Source: an uncultured Chloroflexota bacterium
Lineage (GTDB): Bacteria > Chloroflexota > Anaerolineae > Aggregatilineales > Phototrophicaceae
Reading direction: 5' to 3'
NCBI GenBank assembly: GCA_937870805.1
Contig: CALMZT010000760.1
Coordinates: forward strand, 1-10,352
Length of the DNA stretch: 10,352 nt
Notes under the pieces: model-generated
Told to the model about the DNA's origin: nothing
Database searches by the model: none
Seen by the model: the letters and a program-made list of their open reading frames with translations, nothing else
In this document: one piece after another, positions 1-5,500 of the stretch
Layout: every line of letters starts with the position of its first letter
How positions within the stretch are numbered: position 1 is the first letter of the stretch
Translations under genes and position numbers: made by a program

Positions 1-1
1 C

Positions 2-739
2 TGGTCAAACCGCATCCGCGATGCTCGTTTTCGCTTCAAAGGCACAGACTATCAACTGAAAGAGAATTACAGGGACGGCACAGCGATTCACGGCGTCGGC
101 AAAGACTTACCCTGGCAAGTAGACTACGCCGACGGACAGCATTCGCGCGCCAGCTTTCGTTCTGCCGATCACGCCGATATTAATTTCCCGTTCCGCTTCT
201 CATCAGTGCAGGATTTTTTGCTGGATGGTCAAAAGTTTACCGTCAATACCTCCGTGAAAAATGAAGATTCGCGCGAAATGCCAGCGGGTTTCGGTCATCA
301 TCCCTACTTTCAGCGCGTAATGGGTGATGATGAAGTCAGCGTAGAACTCCCCTGTTCACAGGTTTACATACTGGAACGTGCCATGCCTTCTGCGCCACCT
401 GTGCCCATCACTGAAGAACGGTTGGACTTTCAAGCGTTGAAGCCGCTGCGACCCGAACGCTACGAAAAAGGCATTGACGACTTATTCACCGGGCGAAGCG
501 ACGATGCTCCTGTGCGCTTCGTCTACGGCGACACCGAGCTTCAGATGCACGCAGGTGGATTATATAAGCACATCATCATGTTCGCGCCAAAAGAAAAACC
601 ATTTTTCGCTGTCGAGCCTGTGACAAATGCCAACGATGGCTTTAACCTCTACGACAAAGGTATTCTTGAAAGCAACGTCATCGTCTTGCAGCCCGGTGAA
701 GAAGCCAGCGAGAAATTCACCTTGGAACTCATCCAATAA
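2..739 (+). CDS. Aldose 1-epimerase family protein (3' part; start lies before the window)
   Basis: Aldose 1-epimerase (galactose mutarotase superfamily) interconverts the alpha and beta anomers of free hexoses in the cytosol, feeding sugar catabolism. The frame is open from base 2 to a TAA at 737-739, giving 245 visible residues, so the N-terminus is missing; the GTG at 206 is internal. Visible landmarks fit the beta-sandwich mutarotase fold: WSNRIRDARF at the left edge, AIHGVGKDLPW (visible residues 28-38, with a substrate-binding His), GFGHHPYF (96-103, the acid His region), a DDLFTG sugar-contact segment, and FFAVEPVTNANDGFN (about 201-215), whose Glu205 would be the catalytic base. This last motif is closer to the generic COG2017 mutarotases than to classical GalM. 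It is followed at 53 bases by the ybaK-type gene on the same strand. Its final codons and stop lie in the first unit of a heptamer array. The family call is firm; the actual sugar is unknown. Confidence 0.88.
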   Translation, partial: WSNRIRDARFRFKGTDYQLKENYRDGTAIHGVGKDLPWQVDYADGQHSRASFRSADHADINFPFRFSSVQDFLLDGQKFTVNTSVKNEDSREMPAGFGHHPYFQRVMGDDEVSVELPCSQVYILERAMPSAPPVPITEERLDFQALKPLRPERYEKGIDDLFTGRSDDAPVRFVYGDTELQMHAGGLYKHIIMFAPKEKPFFAVEPVTNANDGFNLYDKGILESNVIVLQPGEEASEKFTLELIQ

Positions 740-789
740 CGAACAACGAATAACCAACAACTAAAAACCAATCACCAACAACCAATAAC
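734..789 (+). repeat. Tandem heptamer array (8 units) spanning the epimerase stop codon
   Basis: Read from 734, the spacer divides without remainder into eight 7-bp units: CAATAAC, GAACAAC, GAATAAC, CAACAAC, TAAAAAC and so on, ending with CAATAAC at 783-789. The consensus is roughly (C/G)AAYAAC. The first unit contains the stop codon of the epimerase (TAA 737-739), and the last unit ends three bases before the next ATG (793). No Shine-Dalgarno sequence is present, so the A/C-rich, unstructured array itself forms the translation initiation region of the next gene. Confidence 0.85.
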
Positions 790-792
790 CCC

Positions 793-1281
793 ATGCCCAT
801 ACCCAAACTCAACTCCATGCGCTTGCTCGAAAAGCACAACATCCCTTACGAAGCCATCCCCTACGACGACTCGACACGCGATGCTGTAGAAGTTGCGGAG
901 TTCATTGGAGCACCACCGTTCATGGTCTACAAAACATTGGTGGTCGAACCGGAAGGGGCAAACAAAAAACCGCTGCTGGTGATGATCGCCTCAGATCGCA
1001 CGCTCGACCTGAAGAAGCTGGCAAACGCAGCAGGCGAAAAGAAAGTGCGTATGGCAGCGCACAAAGACGCCGAAAGCATGACCGGGCTGAAAGTCGGCGG
1101 CATCAGCGCCTTGATGCTGACTCCAAAAAATTGGCAGGTCTATCTCGATCAACCTGCCACCGAACTACAAAATATTTATCTGAGTGCTGGTCAACGCGGC
1201 TTACAACTGCGTGTGCCTGTCACACCATTGATCTCCCTGTTGAAAGCGCGCATCGCCGATGTAAGCGTGATCGAGGCGTAG
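793..1281 (+). CDS. ybaK: YbaK/EbsC-type Cys-tRNA(Pro) deacylase
   Basis: A 162-residue protein covering the complete YbaK/aminoacyl-tRNA deacylase domain. Members of this family hydrolyse Cys mischarged on tRNA(Pro) by prolyl-tRNA synthetase, a trans-editing step in the cytosol. Diagnostic features are RLLEKHNIPYE (residues 10-20), the MVYKTLVV strand (44-51) whose Lys47 matches the essential lysine of YbaK, SDRTLDLKKLANAAGEKK (67-84), the glycine-rich VGGISAL loop (101-107) and IYLSAGQRGLQLRV (128-141). Length is normal for the family (about 155-165). The ATG at 793 gives the expected N-terminus, although only CCC and heptamer repeats lie upstream, so it lacks a Shine-Dalgarno sequence; ATG 817 is an internal alternative that would cut into the domain. 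It is probably co-transcribed with the upstream epimerase and converges on pfkA 26 bases downstream. Other subfamily activities (Ala-tRNA(Pro) editing, ProX/YeaK) cannot be excluded. Confidence 0.9.
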   Translation: MPIPKLNSMRLLEKHNIPYEAIPYDDSTRDAVEVAEFIGAPPFMVYKTLVVEPEGANKKPLLVMIASDRTLDLKKLANAAGEKKVRMAAHKDAESMTGLKVGGISALMLTPKNWQVYLDQPATELQNIYLSAGQRGLQLRVPVTPLISLLKARIADVSVIEA

Positions 1282-1285
1282 TGGA

Positions 1286-1302
1286 TGGGGTACACCGCCC
1301 CA
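1286..1302. terminator. Possible bidirectional terminator hairpin between convergent genes
   Basis: The 26-base gap between the two convergent stop codons holds TGGGG (1286-1290), a 7-base loop, and CCCCA (1298-1302), a five-pair GC-rich stem. There is no U-run on either strand, so it is a weak terminator at best. Its position between convergent genes is the main support. Confidence 0.35.
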
Positions 1303-1307
1303 ATTGA

Positions 1308-2276
1308 TTACCGTGACAAAATGTGCGCCAGGCGAAACCAATTATCGCCGATCTCGCGCATCTTCGTCGTCACATCTGCCAACGGCACGGTATGCACATC
1401 GCGCCCATCCAACCCAACCATACAGCCGCTCTCGCCGCGCAGCAGGGTTTCCATCGCCGCGACGCCAAAACGTGTCGCCAGCAAACGATCAAACGCCGTC
1501 GGGCTGCCGCCGCGCTGGATATGCCCCAGAATCGTCAGGCGCATCTCAAAGCCAATCGTCTTATGATCGTTGAGATAATCCACGAGTTCGGTGCATCGAA
1601 ACGGCGCGCCTTCGGCAATCACGGCAATCGCATGTGACTTGCCGCGCACGTAGGCGTCATCTAATGCCTGCGCTACTTCTTCCATCGTCACCGGCTTTTC
1701 GGGCGTAATGACGATCTCTGCGCCGCCGAGAATGCCCGACATCAGCGCCAGATAACCACAGTTACGCCCCATCACTTCGATCAGAAACGCGCGATTATGT
1801 GAGGTCGCTGTGTCGCGCAGCCTGTCCAACGAATCGAGTATCGTGTTAAGCGCGGTATCGACGCCGATGCTGGTGTTTGTGCCCCAGATGTCGTTGTCGA
1901 TGCTGGCAGGAATACCCACGACAGGCACGCCAAGTCTTTCTAATGCCATCGCCCCACGTAGGCTGCCATCGCCACCAATCACGATCACACCTTCGATGTT
2001 GTGTTCGTTCAGGCGGCGCTGACCTTTCTTCTGCCCCACCGCAGTCTTGAATTCTTCATTGCGCGCCGTCTGTAAAATCGTGCCGCCGCGCTGCAAAATA
2101 CCACTCACAGCACGGCTGGTAAGCAGTTCAAAATCGCCCGCCAGCAAGCCACTGTACGCCTGACGGATACCATATACTTCCACATCGTGCTGAAGCCCTG
2201 TTCGTACCACCGCGCGTATGGCGGCATTCATCCCCGGCGCATCCCCGCCGCTGGTCATGACAGCGACTCGCTTCAT
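1308..2276 (-). CDS. pfkA: ATP-dependent 6-phosphofructokinase
   Basis: Cytosolic glycolytic kinase converting fructose 6-phosphate and ATP to fructose 1,6-bisphosphate. The 322-residue protein lines up almost without gaps with the bacterial PfkA family (E. coli 320). It shows TSGGDAPGMNAAIRAVVR (residues 8-25, ATP site plus the effector arginines 21 and 25), GGDGS (101-105), PASIDND (123-129, catalytic Asp127), the fructose-6-phosphate residues Arg162 and MGRNCGYLAL (169-178), and LGHIQRGGSPTAFDRLLATR (250-269). Gly104 in GGDGS and the lack of Lys before SIDND point to ATP rather than pyrophosphate as donor. The canonical GTIDND is ASIDND here, a mild substitution. The ATG at 2276 is supported by AGGAG nine bases upstream (2286-2290) and a homologous N-terminus. 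It lies downstream of dnaE on the same strand, with a 275-base gap and its own candidate promoter, so it is probably an independent unit. Confidence 0.95.
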   Translation of the reverse strand: MKRVAVMTSGGDAPGMNAAIRAVVRTGLQHDVEVYGIRQAYSGLLAGDFELLTSRAVSGILQRGGTILQTARNEEFKTAVGQKKGQRRLNEHNIEGVIVIGGDGSLRGAMALERLGVPVVGIPASIDNDIWGTNTSIGVDTALNTILDSLDRLRDTATSHNRAFLIEVMGRNCGYLALMSGILGGAEIVITPEKPVTMEEVAQALDDAYVRGKSHAIAVIAEGAPFRCTELVDYLNDHKTIGFEMRLTILGHIQRGGSPTAFDRLLATRFGVAAMETLLRGESGCMVGLDGRDVHTVPLADVTTKMREIGDNWFRLAHILSR

Positions 2277-2285
2277 CCGCTTGTA

Positions 2286-2290
2286 CTCCT
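2286..2290 (-). promoter_or_regulatory. Ribosome binding site of pfkA
   Basis: On the minus strand AGGAG stands nine bases before the ATG at 2276. This is one of only two clear Shine-Dalgarno sequences in the window and it decides the pfkA start. Confidence 0.7.
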
Positions 2291-2313
2291 ACACATCCGA
2301 CAAAATCGGCGCA

Positions 2314-2342
2314 ATTGTAATTCTTATCCGCAGCGGATTCAA
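2314..2342 (-). promoter_or_regulatory. Candidate pfkA promoter with an internal palindromic operator
   Basis: On the minus strand TTGAAT (2342-2337) and TACAAT (2319-2314) are separated by 17 bases, a reasonable sigma-70-type promoter whose transcript would start near 2307 and give a leader of about 30 bases before pfkA. The spacer holds a perfect 13-bp palindrome, ATCCGC-A-GCGGAT at 2326-2338, overlapping the -35 box by two bases. A protein bound there would block polymerase. The boxes are seen in the sequence; the operator role is inference. Confidence 0.5.
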
Positions 2343-2383
2343 ACCGTCACAGCGTACAAAGATCACAGCGAACATGCACAGTA

Positions 2384-2432
2384 AACACAGCAATGAGTGA
2401 AAAGCAGTGAGCAGCGAGTAAAAACCACAGCA
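2384..2432 (+). repeat. Heptamer array, (+)-oriented, in the dnaE-pfkA gap
   Basis: Seven consecutive 7-base units can be read, among them CAATGAG (2391-2397), TGAAAAG (2398-2404), CAGTGAG (2405-2411), CAGCGAG (2412-2418) and TAAAAAC (2419-2425). CACAGCAATGA also occurs twice, at 2386-2396 and 2426-2436. Units are more diverged than in the 734-789 array. TAAAAAC is shared exactly with that array and TGAAAAG with the array at 8390-8438. Confidence 0.65.
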
Positions 2433-2460
2433 ATGATCGGCTTCTCACATGAATTCGCCC

Positions 2461-2474
2461 AAATCATGAGATTT
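2461..2474. repeat. Small AT-rich inverted repeat
   Basis: AAATC (2461-2465), ATGA loop, GATTT (2470-2474): a perfect five-pair stem in the dnaE-pfkA spacer. It is too weak and has no adjoining U-run to be called a terminator. No convincing dnaE terminator was found in the spacer. Confidence 0.3.
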
Positions 2475-2509
2475 CCGCGCCAACCTACTGTGACGCTCCT
2501 TTTGCTATA

Positions 2510-2551
2510 CTCTTAACTCATTGCTCATTGCTCGTTGCTTTCAACTTTCCT
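2510..2551 (-). repeat. Heptamer array (6 units) immediately after the dnaE stop codon
   Basis: On the minus strand the base after the dnaE TAG begins an uninterrupted run of six 7-base units: AGGAAAG, TTGAAAG, CAACGAG, CAATGAG, CAATGAG, TTAAGAG. CAATGAG is the same unit as in the oppositely oriented array at 2384-2432, so the two arrays form a loose inverted pair across the dnaE-pfkA gap. Confidence 0.75.
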
Positions 2552-5500
2552 CTAGTGTGGACGCTCGAAGATTTCGACGTTCTGCTCGCCGACCAACGCG
2601 ATCAGTTCCTTGACCAGCGCTTCGCAGTAATGCGTGCGGTGATGAGGGAAGTGCATTTCCAGCGGCTTTTTTGGATTCTGCTGTTCCAGCACAATCGTAA
2701 AGCGGTCTTTGCCAGGATATGAGCTAAGTGTCCAATGCACCTTGCGGAACACGCGGCGGTCTTTATCGTCGCTGTCAGAACGTGGTAGATATACCATCAG
2801 CCACCAATCGGCTTGCTGGTCAAGTTCCTTCATCCAGGGTGTTGTGCCGTTATGCCTCATCGTCTCTACCTGCGGCGTCGTTAATGTCACCAGCGGTGGT
2901 TCAGCGGGCAGCGCGGGCATTGCTGCTGCGCCCTGTGTCGCCGGGATGACAACTTCCTGCACAGGCGCAGGTGTCACATAAGCGGGCACAGAAACTTCGC
3001 CCATGTCGTCGTAGTCCGGCATGTCATGGTCATCATAGTGGCGTGGCGGTGGTTCATCGAAACTTGTGCCATTATTGTGCGCCACATCTTCCGCCCACGC
3101 AGGCATCACATTCTGGTTATTCATGGAGTACGCATCGCTTGATGTGAGCGCCGTCGCGTTGGTAAACACGCCTTCCACGATGATCTGTGGATCGCCGCGC
3201 TTCATATCGAACTTGCCAGAAAAAATGCGCACGTTGCTGGGTTCGATCAACACCCCAAACTTATCCCACATCTTCGGGAAGAACACAGCTTCAATCACCC
3301 CTGCTGTGCCATGCCAGTCCTCCACTTGCGCGACTGCCATCATCTTGCCATCTTTGGTCACGATTTTGCGAATGTTGACGATTTCACCCGCAATGCGTAC
3401 CGCTTTGTCTTGCATCTGTGGTGATTCCTTGAGTTCGCTGATCTGCACCGTACCCGCGTTTTGCAGTTCGCCCGCGATCTTGTCTGCGGGGCGTCCGGTA
3501 GCATACAAACCAAGCAAATCCTTTTCCCACTTCAGCATTTCGCGCCGTGTAATGTGCTTGTCTTTCGGAATCGGTTGCAGAAAATCGGACTTCATCTGCA
3601 CTGCTTCACCGAAGATGCTCATCTGCCCGACCTTTTGCGCCGCAGCTTCGTCATGGCTGAAGCGCACCATGCGCTCAACCGCCTCCACAATCTGCACACG
3701 ACGATCTTCTTCGGGCAAACTCACATCACCAAACGAATCGAGCGCGCCGACCTTAGCGAGGCTTTCCAGTGTGCGCTTGCCCACCGCGCGCAAATCCACG
3801 CGGCGGCAGAAGTCTTCAAGATCGCGGAATGCGCCGCCCTCGACGCGCGCATCAATAATGTACTTGAGTGCCGCCTCGCCTGCCCCCTTGATGCCGATCA
3901 TGCCGAAGCGAATGCCGCGCTTGCCATCGGGCAGCGGTTGAATGTCAAAGTTCAAGTTGCTGTAGTTCACGTCCGGCGGCAGGATGGGAATATCCATCTC
4001 GCGGCATTCGACTAAGAAGTTCGCAATCTTGGGCGCTTCATCGCTGTGGACAATCAACAGCGCCGTCATGAACTCGGCGGGATAATGCACCTTGAGGAAC
4101 GCCGATTGCATAGCGACAAAAGCATAATCCGCCGCGTGTGAGTTATGCACCAGAATATCATTGGCAATAAAATTGTGCGTGCCTTCAATCGTCAAATCGT
4201 AGGTTGGCTGCTCACCAATGTATTCGATGGAGACGATAGCGTCATAGTAGATGTGGTTATGAGAATAATCATACCAACGATCTAAGAGGCTTACCTCATA
4301 TTGTCGGGTTGTATCGTTGTATTCTACGCACGCAATCGTCTCCAACCTTAATAACAAATGTTGAAGTTGACGAGCGATATCAGGTGATGAAGTAATATAC
4401 ACTTCTTCATCGTTAGCGAATCTTTCTGGGTCACGCAGTTCTGCGAGGCAAATCCCAAGCTGATACTGATCTAACTCAAAGACTTCATTGGGTATGATTG
4501 CATCAGAATCAGCAGCAGCCAAAGTACGCCCCAAGGCGATTACCTGGTCTTGGGTCAATCCTTCTTTTTTACCTAGACTATGTATAAAACCAGCTACGCC
4601 TACTCTATCTCCTAGGTTCAGTTCGCCAAGTAAACGCCAACCATTCAATGTCCAGAAAGGATGATTATCTGTTGCCTCAATTTCTCGACCTAAGGCTGTT
4701 TTCAAGCGATAGACTGGTTTGATACCATTATTCAAGACAGCAGTGACATTACCATATAACAGCACCATCTCATCAGCTTCATCATCAAGTAGGGTACAAG
4801 TAAGTGTTTGTCGAACATGTACTTTGCCTTCTGCTAAATCACCTACACGCACAAGTCGCCCTGTGGCAGCATCTACGATAAGAGTATTGTAAGTCACACA
4901 CTTGTTGAAGCCGTAATTGGCGAAGAACTCAATCTCATCGAAAATTGCTTCTGCCGTTTGCTCATCAATACCATACTTTGGACCGCGCTCCATGAAAATC
5001 GCCTTATGCTCCATCAGGTCTTTTGCTTTCTTCTTGGAAACGGCGCGGCGCATCAAGTCAGCCTCAAAAAGTTCATAACCGAAAAGATCACTGGCGATTT
5101 GCATGAGCTGTTCTTGATAGGTAATAATAGCGTAAGTCTCAGCTAGTATAGGTTCGAGCTTCGGATGCTTGTAGGTAACAGGTTCTTCGCCGCGCATACG
5201 ACGGTTGTACAGTGGAATAAACTCCATCGGACCCGGACGATACAGCGACACAGCCGCGACGATGTGCTCATAGCGTGTTGGGCGCATGTCCCGCAGCATT
5301 TGCCGCATCCCCGCGCCTTCAAACTGGAACACGCCCACCGTTTGCCCGCGCCCCATCAGCTTATACGCCTCATCCAGCAGCTTGCGCGTTTCCTCGTCAG
5401 GGATGTGGTCGTGGCGATACGGAATGTTGTCCATGTCATAATGAACGCCGTGATAGTGTTCGATGAGTTCGCACGCTTTACGCAAACTCGTCAGCGTGGA

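Noticed and set aside
206..739. GTG at 206 as the start of the epimerase gene
   Set aside because: The frame stays open to the left edge and encodes conserved epimerase sequence (WSNRIRD, AIHG..PW), so the codon is internal.
2503..2511. Extended -10 promoter look-alike (TGCTATACT) on the plus strand
   Set aside because: It has no -35 and no gene to serve, pointing into the 3' end of dnaE from the other side. It coincides with the edge of the heptamer array.
734..2551. Heptamer arrays as a CRISPR array
   Set aside because: The units are only 7 bp with no unique spacers, so it is a tandem repeat.
3066..3941. Frames of 291 and 184 codons on the plus strand inside dnaE
   Set aside because: Antisense shadows of dnaE with Ser/Arg-rich or His-rich low-information protein, no ribosome site and no domain.
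4142..4900. The insert in dnaE as a group I/II intron or insertion sequence
   Set aside because: The reading frame is unbroken through the insert and carries all intein blocks with Cys1 and His-Asn/Ser ends; no intron or transposase features.
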